A DNA stretch of 64,000 bases from Heliobacterium mobile (lineage in GTDB: Bacteria > Bacillota > Desulfitobacteriia > Heliobacteriales > Heliobacteriaceae). The stretch spans positions 1 through 64,000 of the forward strand of contig NZ_WNKU01000005.1 of assembly GCF_009720735.1 (NCBI RefSeq), read 5' to 3'. This document shows, in pieces, positions 1 through 7,948 of the stretch. The notes beneath the pieces are model-generated. The model was given only the letters and a program-made list of their open reading frames with translations. It did no database searches and was not told where the DNA came from. A program made the position numbers and the translations under genes. Position 1 is the stretch's first letter, and the number at the start of each line of letters is the position of its first letter.

Positions 1-182
<182 letters not shown>

Positions 183-442
183 ACCATGCGCAAATACTAT
201 GTTCCAGAAAAATTTATTTTGATGCAGCGGGACTGGGTGACCTCAGTCGTCGGCGGCTTGGCCGCTGGTAATGACGTGGGAACCGTCCGTAGCTGGAAGC
301 AAAATAAATCTTTCGCCTCTGTGTAGTTTTGATGGAATACAAAAGCCTACTGTATGAAAAACATACGGTAGGCTTTTTTTGTTAACGTTTAAGACAATGT
401 GCCCCCGACAATTGAAAGTCTACTTTTGGATATAAAAAGTGA
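183..442. other. rRNA operon trailer without a recognisable 5S gene
   Basis: Between the end of 23S and the terminator there are about 160 bases. I see no 5S rRNA signature (no conserved CCGAACnCGGAAG-type core) and no tRNA. A 63-codon open frame here overlaps the 23S end and does not look like protein. The rest, up to uvsE, is the terminator and a short AT-rich gap. Confidence 0.6.
341..380 (+). terminator. rrn operon intrinsic terminator
   Basis: An inverted repeat AGCCTACTGTATG / CATACGGTAGGCT with a short A-rich loop is followed by seven T residues. It closes the rRNA operon. Confidence 0.85.
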
Positions 443-1375
443 TTAGCTGCAAAGCTGTTTTAAAAGTTGGAGAACCGCCAGATCCTTAGCTTTTGATTCT
501 ACCATAATATCGCAAGCGGTTCCCTGCGAAAGTTCAAGGGCAGTCTGAAAATCTATCAGCGAAAGATAATCTGCATGGTTACGATCAGTTTCACCAGTTC
601 TCCCGGTACTCACGTGGATTTTTGGTCTTTTGTCGCCCCATGTGCCCAGGGCTGTCTGAAAAGCTTCTGTCATTCCATTTTCCTTCCACTCCGAGGTGCC
701 AGCCAGGTTATGGCATCGGTGGTGGTGGAGATCGAACACCACGGGTATACCTAGCGAATTGGCCACATCGAACGCATCTTGGGCATGAAAGGTCTTGTCG
801 TCGTTTTCAATGCGAAGTAGTTTCTGTGCCAATGGAGAGAGGCGGGAAAAGTTCTGGACAAAGCGCTCCTTTGCCGACCTTTTATCTCCGTAAACTCCGC
901 CAATATGCAAGATTATATCGGTGATGCCGCTGAGTTCACAGAGGAGCCCATGATACTCCAATTCTGCCAACGCAGCCATTACGACCGTCTCGTTGGGGGA
1001 GTTAAGAACAGTATATTGCCCGGGATGGACGCTAAGTCGAATCTGATGTTTTTGGGATAGCCGTCGCAACTCCTGCAGTTCTCTCAATATCGCCAGATCT
1101 TGATGCCACTCTGTTGACCAAGGAAGGTCAATACAACCAGCTAGAGGGATAGTGTCACTAGAGATGCGCAGGAGGCCAATGCCCATCTCCTCATGCCAGG
1201 GCAACAAACGCTGGTACCCTCGAATATTACCCAAGGAAACGGCTTTCGCTGCAGCGAAGGCTTCCTTTTCATCGGATTGAAGCAGTGACAGGTACTTTGT
1301 TTTTGTAAGCTTACGTTGTTTTACTGGGAGGGTTAAGTTCACACAAGCGTAACCAATTCGTGTATTATTAAGCAT
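443..1375 (-). CDS. uvsE: UV DNA damage endonuclease UvsE
   Basis: 310-residue protein of the UvsE/UVDE family, a TIM-barrel metal-dependent nuclease that nicks DNA 5' of UV photoproducts and some abasic sites (alternative excision repair). Visible family marks are the N-terminal RIGYACVNLTL, the metal-site strand LSVHPGQYTVLNS, ILHIGGVYGDK, IENDDK, VVFDLHHHRCHN and the late KIHVSTGR stretch. The open frame extends upstream to a TTG at 1402, but the ATG at 1375 has AGGAG seven bases before it and was chosen. The gene stands alone, convergent with the rRNA operon. Length is normal for the family. Confidence 0.93.
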   Translation of the reverse strand: MLNNTRIGYACVNLTLPVKQRKLTKTKYLSLLQSDEKEAFAAAKAVSLGNIRGYQRLLPWHEEMGIGLLRISSDTIPLAGCIDLPWSTEWHQDLAILRELQELRRLSQKHQIRLSVHPGQYTVLNSPNETVVMAALAELEYHGLLCELSGITDIILHIGGVYGDKRSAKERFVQNFSRLSPLAQKLLRIENDDKTFHAQDAFDVANSLGIPVVFDLHHHRCHNLAGTSEWKENGMTEAFQTALGTWGDKRPKIHVSTGRTGETDRNHADYLSLIDFQTALELSQGTACDIMVESKAKDLAVLQLLKQLCS

Positions 1376-1575
1376 TAAAGCGCTCCTGTTTAAAATAATC
1401 AAAAAATCATTGAAAGCTGCCGAAATAATAGAACGAACCGACCTTATTCTCTGTGATGAATTATATCAACTATAAAGGCGCCTTGCAAAAAGAGATCGCT
1501 TACACAAAAACGACAGCCCTTATAAGCCGTTTTGTCGCGGATACAGCAGCAACAAACAATGGAGATGGTGCTGTA

Positions 1576-1707
1576 ATGAATAAAGCAATACGCTATTTGG
1601 CAAGATTAATACAGAGGACCAGAAAATATATAGAAAAGAATCTTAAAAGAAAAGTAAATTTATCATGGAAAAGAAACAATTTGATCGATATGACGTATGT
1701 TATGTGA
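1576..1707 (+). CDS. Small basic protein upstream of the PemK/MazF-like toxin (possible antitoxin)
   Basis: A 43-codon frame (longer, 84 codons, if started at GTG 1453) is rich in Lys and Arg and overlaps the start of the toxin gene by about 40 bases. A GGAGATGGTG stretch lies 11 bases before ATG 1576. Position and overlap fit an antitoxin partner, but no AbrB, MazE, Phd or RHH motif is visible, so the role is only inferred from context. It could equally be non-coding leader for the toxin gene. Confidence 0.25.
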   Translation: MNKAIRYLARLIQRTRKYIEKNLKRKVNLSWKRNNLIDMTYVM

Positions 1708-2084
1708 ATTTTCCCCAGGATTCTAGTACATCGGTCACAATCTTTGGCGTACATAGAGCTGTGATATTATCTGGTGGAAAATATTTATATAGCGTTGTAC
1801 CTGTTACCTCGTTATTCGATAAGACAAACAAACGAAAACAGTTACTGGATTTCGATATTGTGTTGTTAAAAGAACAGTACCAAGATATTACCGTAGTAAA
1901 GGATAGCATAATTCGCCTTAGCCAAATAAAGACTGTCGATAAGGAGTTTATCATCGGTAAAGTTGGTCGGTTAAAAGAGGAAGACCAGATTGGAGTGGAA
2001 TTGAATTTAGTAGAAATGTTTGGATTAAGCGGTGTGCTGAACGCATTAATTGATCTGAATTGGAAATTTGAAAGGGTATCGTAG
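1665..2084 (+). CDS. PemK/MazF-family toxin-like endoribonuclease
   Basis: 139 residues with the PemK/MazF layout: DVCYVNFP near the N terminus, HRAVILSGG (counterpart of the RPAVVVS strand), VVPVTS, then a C-terminal IIRLSQIKTVDKEFIIGKVGRL, matching the family's EQIRTIDKxRL-xxKIGxL segment. MazF-type proteins are single-strand RNA-cleaving toxins of type II toxin-antitoxin pairs. The active-site Arg and Thr/Ser positions are plausible (HRA, PVTS). It is longer than typical MazF (about 115). No clear antitoxin is present; the small frame just upstream is the only candidate. The AT-rich composition matches the surrounding accessory segment. Confidence 0.75.
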   Translation: MEKKQFDRYDVCYVNFPQDSSTSVTIFGVHRAVILSGGKYLYSVVPVTSLFDKTNKRKQLLDFDIVLLKEQYQDITVVKDSIIRLSQIKTVDKEFIIGKVGRLKEEDQIGVELNLVEMFGLSGVLNALIDLNWKFERVS

Positions 2085-2284
2085 AAAAGGGTTTTGTTTC
2101 TGGAATCGTTTCGTAGAAGAAAAGATTTTTATTCACACGGGAAAAAGCGGAAGAAATTTGATTATGTGAGGGAAAAGAGGTAATTCGATTTAATGTTGCA
2201 AATTAGGACTATATCAATAAATAAACTATGTTAAAATGGTATTAATCACTTGACTAGTTTAGGATTAGTTTGGGGGTCCGGTAA

Positions 2285-3667
2285 ATGGACTATTCGCTTT
2301 TATCTAAAGACGAATTAGTTATACGACTTAAAAGAACCAAAGCGGAGCTAAGCCGATCCAAAGCTCTAATAGATATTTATTGTCATATCATTGATAGACT
2401 AAATTGTGGCATTGTTGTCCATGATTTAGATTCAACGATAAGGTTTTGCAACCCTGCAGCCTCTGATATGCTTGGATTAACAAAAGAAGACATCCGTTCT
2501 AAAAGAGTATCCGAACTAAGCTGGGAGTTTATCACAACAGATGGAAAAACAATGAATATAGCTGACTACCCGGTCAGCATCGTATTAGAGCAGAAAAGAG
2601 CCATTGAAAATATAGTTGTCGGATTATGTTGTAAAAGTAAGAATAATCCAAAATGGCTATTGATAAATGCCTTTCCGATTCTCCATAACCATGACCTGAT
2701 TCATGTTATGGTGACCTTCGTAGATATAACCGAGTACCGGCGTTTATTGGAGGAAATACGTGAAACTGAAAGCAAGCTTAGCAAAATAATCAATTCGACA
2801 CCTGTTGGTATCTGCATTACCAACGAACATGGGGTCTATGAAGAAGTAAACCCAGCTTACTGTTTGATTTATGGTTATAACAAAGAAGAATTGATAGGGA
2901 GAAGCGTTACCATTGTTTGCCCAGAGGATATTCGTGAAACGGTTATATTAGCACATGATGATATCATATCGAGTAAAAGTGAACTAGCAAGCGAATGGGA
3001 AGTGGTAAGAAAAGGCGGAAGGGTAATTTCCATTTACTCCCACACTACTTCAATTTGTGGCACAGACGGGAGACCCAAAAATGTAACTTTTGTAATTGAC
3101 ATAACCGCTAGAAAGAAATTCGAAGAAGAACTAAAGCTAAAAAACCGTTTATTACAAAAGCAAGCCATTACGGATAGTCTTACCGGATTTTTAAATCATG
3201 GGGCCATATTTAATGCCCTTGAAGTAGAGAGCCTTCGAGCTCTGGATAGTCAAAAAAGCCTTTGTATATTGATGTTAAATATCGATAACTTAATGAAGAT
3301 CAACGATGAATACGGTCATATTGCTGGCGACAGTATCTTAATGAGCGTTTCACAAGTTCTCAATTCAGTAGTACGGAAAGATGACCTCATCGGTCGATAT
3401 GATGGAAAACAGTTTTTAATCATTTTTCCGAACACCAGCTTAGAGGAAGCTGTATTCTTTTCGGAAAGGATACAGTTAAAAGTCCAGGAATTGGATATCG
3501 AATATGATATTGGCGTTTCAGTTAGTGGAGGACTAGTTCAACTGACTGACGAATCATCCTTAGAACTGGTTAGAAAAGCAGAAGATTTGTTACATAAGGC
3601 TAAAAAAGCAGGAAATAGTCAAATCCTCTGTTTGACAGAAAACGTTTACAAGTCGGTGTCATTATAA
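2285..3667 (+). CDS. PAS-PAS-GGDEF protein with degenerate GGDEF motif
   Basis: 460 residues without membrane segments. A short coiled N-terminal helix is followed by two PAS domains (about residues 25-150 and 160-275, each ending in a VTFVDITEYR or VTFVIDITARKK linker) and a GGDEF domain (about 295-450). The substrate-side signature NIDNLMKINDEYGHIAGD is intact, but the catalytic GG(D/E)EF loop reads YDGKQF. Loss of both the second Gly and the acidic residue is expected to abolish diguanylate cyclase activity, so it may be a c-di-GMP or GTP sensor, or inactive. There is no EAL domain. Single gene with its own terminator. Confidence 0.85.
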   Translation: MDYSLLSKDELVIRLKRTKAELSRSKALIDIYCHIIDRLNCGIVVHDLDSTIRFCNPAASDMLGLTKEDIRSKRVSELSWEFITTDGKTMNIADYPVSIVLEQKRAIENIVVGLCCKSKNNPKWLLINAFPILHNHDLIHVMVTFVDITEYRRLLEEIRETESKLSKIINSTPVGICITNEHGVYEEVNPAYCLIYGYNKEELIGRSVTIVCPEDIRETVILAHDDIISSKSELASEWEVVRKGGRVISIYSHTTSICGTDGRPKNVTFVIDITARKKFEEELKLKNRLLQKQAITDSLTGFLNHGAIFNALEVESLRALDSQKSLCILMLNIDNLMKINDEYGHIAGDSILMSVSQVLNSVVRKDDLIGRYDGKQFLIIFPNTSLEEAVFFSERIQLKVQELDIEYDIGVSVSGGLVQLTDESSLELVRKAEDLLHKAKKAGNSQILCLTENVYKSVSL

Positions 3668-3677
3668 ACGGATTAAA

Positions 3678-3713
3678 GCAGTTCGGTCTAAAAGGCCGAA
3701 TTGCTATTTTTTT
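3678..3713 (+). terminator. Intrinsic terminator after the GGDEF gene
   Basis: GCAGTTCGG / CCGAATTGC stem with a nine-base loop, followed by TATTTTTTT. Confidence 0.85.
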
Positions 3714-4038
3714 AACGAGATATTAAATGTTCTCTACAAATTCAAAGGATCGACACATTACATCTTTAAGATAAATCATGGGTGATGGCAAGCCGTTTAT
3801 CCAAGAAAATATGGATACCTTTTTGGAGCACTAAGGCAGTCCTTGGTTCGGTTGAGTGGAAATTCAGGGAATATAGGGTTTAAATTACGTTAATTTACAA
3901 TAAACAAGGAATTTTAAAAAAACCCGCGAAGTATTATGCGTATTACTTATGGCTTTATCCGCAAGTCGGGACGTTATTCCGCGTTTCACTGTTAAATTTT
4001 TCCTAGATTGTAGTTAAACATAATAAGGAGTTGGTTTA
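3714..4038. other. Intergenic region without a recognised gene
   Basis: AT-rich stretch between the GGDEF terminator and the secreted protein gene. A short frame ending in GDGKPFIQENMDTFLEH (stop near 3833) looks faintly coding but has no start signal and is too short to assign. The last 20 bases carry the AAGGAG ribosome site of the next gene. Confidence 0.4.
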
Positions 4039-5691
4039 GTGAAAATCCCAGGAAGCCTGAAAATCGCATCCTTAGTATTAGCCGCAAATCTTTGTTTTGT
4101 TCCAATTTGTCTAGCCAATGACGGAGTCAATACTCCACCGAAAAGTCAAGAAGCGGTGGAGCTTAAAAACTATAGAGTATCCCAAGAAATTGAATCCAAA
4201 GCTGAAAAAGTGATTAGTGAAGTACGAAAATTCATTCCGGAGATGAAACAGCTAAATCTGTCTTATAAAGGTGTCATCGCCTTACCCGAGGACTACAGTA
4301 CACATCAAGAAAGTACAATCCTTGCCTACGTGTTTACGAACAGAAAATCGGCAACTTTTTCTGAAATAAATGAGTTAGGAACGGAACTCGGTATCGGTTT
4401 GACATTCGATGTAAACACAGGTTCTTTGATTAACATTCGTGTTCTGAATCCTGGTTGGACCTCGAATAAGGTTCCCTCTGAAAAAGTGGCAAAGAATATA
4501 GCCTCCGATTTCCTAAAAGTCATAATGGGAGACTGGACAAAAGATTATCGCATGAACAATGAAGTCAGCTACATGGATAATACAATTTCCATATCTTTTA
4601 ACGCGCTTTACAAAGGTATTCCCGTTCAAAGATGCGGAATACAAATAAGTATGGACGCAGAAGGTCATATCTACGATTACACAAATTCAGCTATGCCAGT
4701 CACTGCTGTTTTCCCGGAACCATCCAAAGCAATTTCGCTAAAACAGGCCGAAGACATACACAAAAAAATACAATCGATGAGACTTGTTTACGATACAATT
4801 ATTTCTTACCGTCCTAATGAGTCTCCAACGAAGTCGAAACCACAACTACTATATGTGCCTCAATATTACGGAGCAATTGATGCCTTAAGTGGATTACCAT
4901 TTAATCTTGACGGGACGGAGCCTATTGAAAATCCGAATGTTACGATAATAGACGAAGGTACTCCAATAATTGTAAAAAATGAAGAAGATGCTGCACAGCT
5001 ACTGGGAAAATGGGGGATAGATTTATCGGGTCTAGAAATAAGAAAGCCATCTATAAGTCGTCAGCAAAATAACCAAGAAATTATAAGTTACACTGGGGTA
5101 CCTGTAGCCCAAAGTGAAGTCACTTCGGGACGTTGGGTACATCTTGATGTAATATCGAGTACAGGGCAGGTAGTCGGATTCGGTATTCAGAATGACGAAC
5201 AACGGAATCGCCCCTTTGTAATTGCCGAGGAAGAAGCAAGAAAAAAGGCGCTACAATTTTTTACTGATTTGAAACCAGAAATAGGCGAGTTTCAAGTAAC
5301 GGGATTCATTGATTCTCAACAACCCGATTGGGTGGATAACAAAAAACTTGATCCTATGATGGAACCAAAATACCGTTACGATTTCACGGTATTAAAAGAT
5401 GGGATACCCCTTCTCTTCCATTCCTATTTCGTTGAAATAGATGGAATCACCGGTAATGTTAGCGGCTTTTCTAATCCGGATTCGTCACCTACAGCATTAC
5501 CTAACCTAACCGGAATTATTACGCCAGAAAAAGCGAAGGCGGAATTCATCAAACATACTTCACTTAATTTAACGTATTTCTGGCCCCGATACTATAATTT
5601 ATTTGCACCGAATCCAAAACTAGTATACATGCAGGAAAGAACAGAAGGCCTAATTGGGATAGATGCAAAAACCGGAGAGCCTGTCAAATAA
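4039..5691 (+). CDS. Secreted YcdB/YcdC-domain protein
   Basis: 550 residues, exported: an N-terminal signal peptide (basic MKIPGSLK, hydrophobic IASLVLAANLCFVPICLA, cleavage near residue 27). The body contains repeated PepSY-like units typical of YcdB/YcdC family proteins of spore-formers: KVAKNIASDFLKVIMGDW, ISLKQAEDIHKKI, EEEARKKALQFF and TPEKAKAEFIKHT each start a helix-strand repeat, with LLYVPQYYGAIDALSG and GLIGIDAKTGEP strands. Function is not established. Starts at GTG with AAGGAG 10 bases upstream. Monocistronic. Confidence 0.75.
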   Translation: MKIPGSLKIASLVLAANLCFVPICLANDGVNTPPKSQEAVELKNYRVSQEIESKAEKVISEVRKFIPEMKQLNLSYKGVIALPEDYSTHQESTILAYVFTNRKSATFSEINELGTELGIGLTFDVNTGSLINIRVLNPGWTSNKVPSEKVAKNIASDFLKVIMGDWTKDYRMNNEVSYMDNTISISFNALYKGIPVQRCGIQISMDAEGHIYDYTNSAMPVTAVFPEPSKAISLKQAEDIHKKIQSMRLVYDTIISYRPNESPTKSKPQLLYVPQYYGAIDALSGLPFNLDGTEPIENPNVTIIDEGTPIIVKNEEDAAQLLGKWGIDLSGLEIRKPSISRQQNNQEIISYTGVPVAQSEVTSGRWVHLDVISSTGQVVGFGIQNDEQRNRPFVIAEEEARKKALQFFTDLKPEIGEFQVTGFIDSQQPDWVDNKKLDPMMEPKYRYDFTVLKDGIPLLFHSYFVEIDGITGNVSGFSNPDSSPTALPNLTGIITPEKAKAEFIKHTSLNLTYFWPRYYNLFAPNPKLVYMQERTEGLIGIDAKTGEPVK

Positions 5692-5703
5692 ACATAAGAA
5701 AGA

Positions 5704-5738
5704 ACAGCCTAGGACTTTACATCCTGGGCTGTTTTTTT
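5704..5738 (+). terminator. Intrinsic terminator after the YcdB-like gene
   Basis: ACAGCCTAGGA / TCCTGGGCTGT stem with a seven-base loop followed by seven T residues. Confidence 0.88.
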
Positions 5739-5890
5739 ATATGAGACTCTTTACCGAGGGCTATCCCAGGTAGAAATGTAATTTAATTATCTTCACGATA
5801 TACTCTAACGGTCGAGCTAAGACTAGCTTTTTGTTGTATCGGTTATTTCTTTTTCGACATAGCCTACGTTTTGGGGCGTTTGAATTTTTT

Positions 5891-6727
5891 TCAATCGACA
5901 AGCTTCTTTGTTGCTTCGGCTATTTTATCGGTGCTTTCCTGAATAGTACAAATCGTAGCTGATAATTCTTCGATCGAAGCAGTTTGTTTATGTGTAAAGT
6001 CTCCAAGCTCCTCTAATCGGGTAGCTACCTCTTGTAATGAGCTAATCATCTTTGTCAACCCAGTGGACATTTCTGACACGCTAGTATTTGTATTGTGGGC
6101 GAGTTTCCGTACTTCTTCTGCAACTACGGAAAAGCCTTTTCCTGCGTCACCAGCTCTGGCAGCCTCGATCGCGGCGTTAAGAGCGAGTAAATTTGTTTGG
6201 TCTGAAATTTTTTTTATTAACGAGATTACGTCACGTACTGTCCCTAAATCATTTTTTATTTTTACGGTTTGATCTACCATTTCACTCATGGCCTCGTTAA
6301 ATTTAACTGCACCAGAAGCGATAAGGTCGCTTGAGTATGTTGTATGTATTAAAGCTGAATATAACTTTTCAGTGTTTTCTTTTAGTTCTTCGTAGGCAAC
6401 AATGGGAGCGGTCATCCCGATAGCTCCGACTACGGTATTATTCTGGTCAAATAGGGGCAATCCAATCGAAGTATAAGGAACACCGAATGGAGACTGCTCC
6501 TTAGAAAAGGATTTCTTAACCCTTGATTTTTTTATAATTGCCTCTCTTAATACTGTTGTATCGGGGAAATTTTGACCAGGCTGAATACTCATTTTTATGG
6601 AACCTTCAAATTTTCCCACGATAGCTTCCAAATCAGAAACTAAAATAGATGTAGAAGAGTTAAACATCTTGAATATTATTTCAGCGGATTTAATCGCATC
6701 TTGTAAGGCACAAGACAACTCCGACAT
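5891..6727 (-). CDS. Soluble methyl-accepting chemotaxis protein (YfmS-like)
   Basis: 278 residues, no membrane segment. The N-terminal half (about 1-125) is a cytosolic sensor with [20 protein letters not shown], a PAS/GAF-like strand pattern. The C-terminal half is the chemoreceptor signalling hairpin; its tip is the highly conserved [18 protein letters not shown] followed by [15 protein letters not shown]. The architecture and size resemble Bacillus YfmS, a small soluble receptor. It would couple to CheW/CheA. GGAGG lies 10 bases before the ATG. Monocistronic, in the accessory stretch. Confidence 0.85.
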   Translation of the reverse strand: MSELSCALQDAIKSAEIIFKMFNSSTSILVSDLEAIVGKFEGSIKMSIQPGQNFPDTTVLREAIIKKSRVKKSFSKEQSPFGVPYTSIGLPLFDQNNTVVGAIGMTAPIVAYEELKENTEKLYSALIHTTYSSDLIASGAVKFNEAMSEMVDQTVKIKNDLGTVRDVISLIKKISDQTNLLALNAAIEAARAGDAGKGFSVVAEEVRKLAHNTNTSVSEMSTGLTKMISSLQEVATRLEELGDFTHKQTASIEELSATICTIQESTDKIAEATKKLVD

Positions 6728-7038
6728 TTCTCTTCAACCTCCAAATAGGACGATCTACTATTTGCTTATCCTGAGGTAAAATAAAAACCAATAAACACCA
6801 TGATAAATTATACCATGATTCTGCGGAGAAGCGAACAAATTGAGTTATATCCAAACTTTTTTTCGTAACCCTGTGCTTAACTGAGTACAAGAGATAAGTT
6901 GCAATCGGGGGAGAATAACTGACGTCGCTTGGCGTTGCGTATTTATTCTTTGGAACAAATTGACTTAAATTATGTTATAATAAAAAATAAGAAAAATGTA
7001 AAAATATGCATAAATTCATTGAGCAGGTGTATCTTTAA

Positions 7039-7170
7039 GTGGACATGAACCTTGTCTGCTACAGCATAGCGGAACGACATAATGCCAGAATCGAAGTTGA
7101 GACAAGCTCTGAAGGGACAACGTTCTATGTGAAATTTCCAATAAAAATCGATACAAGGAATACACAGTGA
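7039..7170 (+). pseudogene. Remnant of a sensor histidine kinase (C-terminal end only)
   Basis: The 44-codon frame ends a HATPase_c domain: CYSIAERHNARIEVET followed by SEGTTFYVKFPI and a stop. This matches the end of PAS-containing sensor kinases, where the normal text is GLGLSVCYSIAxRHxAxI...GTTFxxxxP. The rest of the kinase is absent upstream, where the sequence is AT-rich and non-coding. It is best read as the surviving 3' end of a deleted kinase gene. Confidence 0.7.
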
Positions 7171-7245
7171 ACGAATGCAGCCTGAGAACCTTTATATGAA
7201 AATACGCTGTATAATCTTTGTTTAATAAGTAAATTTAATTAACTG

Positions 7246-7275
7246 TTGACACATTATTGCAATTGTAATTACAAT
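7246..7275 (+). promoter_or_regulatory. SigA-type promoter with a palindrome over the -10 box (spoVG pair)
   Basis: TTGACA at 7246-7251 and TACAAT at 7270-7275 are 18 bases apart. A perfect 14-base palindrome ATTGTAATTACAAT (7262-7275) covers the -10 element, the typical place of a repressor operator. The cognate regulator is unknown. Confidence 0.6.
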
Positions 7276-7308
7276 GATTTACGTAGGATGATACCGGGGG
7301 GCTGGTCG

Positions 7309-7596
7309 ATGAATATAACCGATATTCAAATTACGCAGATGCAGTTAGATCGAATTCGGGCTATCGTATCGATCACATTAGATGATGCGTTAGTGATAAA
7401 CGGGATCAGGATTATCGAGGGTTCGAAGGGACTGGATGTAGAGATGCCCCGCCGTAAGCCCTCGGGAGATGGAATACGTTATGTCGCCCATCCCATAACG
7501 AATAAAGCATGGGACGAATTGACAAAGAGTATTATCCATGAGTTTGAAAAGACTTCAAGAGGTGAGTTCTTTGAAGGTCACAGATGTAACGATTAG
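7309..7596 (+). CDS. spoVG: SpoVG family protein (first copy)
   Basis: 95 residues aligned over the whole SpoVG fold: ITDIQITQMQLDRIRAIVSI, DDALVINGIRIIEG, LDVEMPRRKPSGDG, YVAHPITNKAWDEL. SpoVG proteins bind RNA and DNA and affect sporulation, septation and virulence genes. ATG 7309 was chosen because a GGGGGG tract lies nine bases upstream and homology begins here. Its 3' end overlaps the second spoVG gene by 26 bases, so the two are very likely cotranslated. Confidence 0.88.
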   Translation: MNITDIQITQMQLDRIRAIVSITLDDALVINGIRIIEGSKGLDVEMPRRKPSGDGIRYVAHPITNKAWDELTKSIIHEFEKTSRGEFFEGHRCND

Positions 7597-7855
7597 AAAA
7601 TCTTTTGAGGACAGCGACCTAGAAGCCATAGTTTCCGTTACCTTTAACGATTATTTTGTTGTCCACGATATAAAAATAATAAAAGAACAAAACAATTATT
7701 ATATTGAAATGCCGAAGCATAAGAGAGCCGATGGACAGTTAGTGAATATTGCCTCGCCGACCAATCCAACGGTAATGCAAGAGATTACAAAGGCAATAAT
7801 CCGGGCATACCAAGAAAATGCTGTAAGCGAAGATAGCATGGCGAAACAAGATTAA
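7571..7855 (+). CDS. spoVG: SpoVG family protein (second copy)
   Basis: 94 residues beginning (TTG) KVTDVTIRKSFEDSDLEA, the classical SpoVG N terminus, then VSVTFNDYFVVHDIKIIK, YIEMPKHKRADGQ and IASPTNPTVMQEI. TTG 7571 is preferred over the upstream in-frame ATG 7538 because AAGAGGTGA stands six bases before it and homology starts exactly there. It is closer to canonical SpoVG than the first copy. The start lies inside the end of the first gene, giving translational coupling. Confidence 0.88.
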   Translation: MKVTDVTIRKSFEDSDLEAIVSVTFNDYFVVHDIKIIKEQNNYYIEMPKHKRADGQLVNIASPTNPTVMQEITKAIIRAYQENAVSEDSMAKQD

Positions 7856-7948
7856 CAGGAAAATGAAAAGGGGTTAACACAGTCGGTGTGGTAAAATAAG
7901 GACGTAGAAATGATCGAAGTCCTGAACCGTCTGAAGAGAGGAATACCT

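Larger units (their letters stand above)
6728..7308. other. Intergenic region: kinase remnant and spoVG promoter/operator
   Basis: Apart from the histidine kinase fragment at 7039-7170 and the promoter at 7246-7275 I see no gene here. Composition is strongly AT-rich. Confidence 0.6.
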
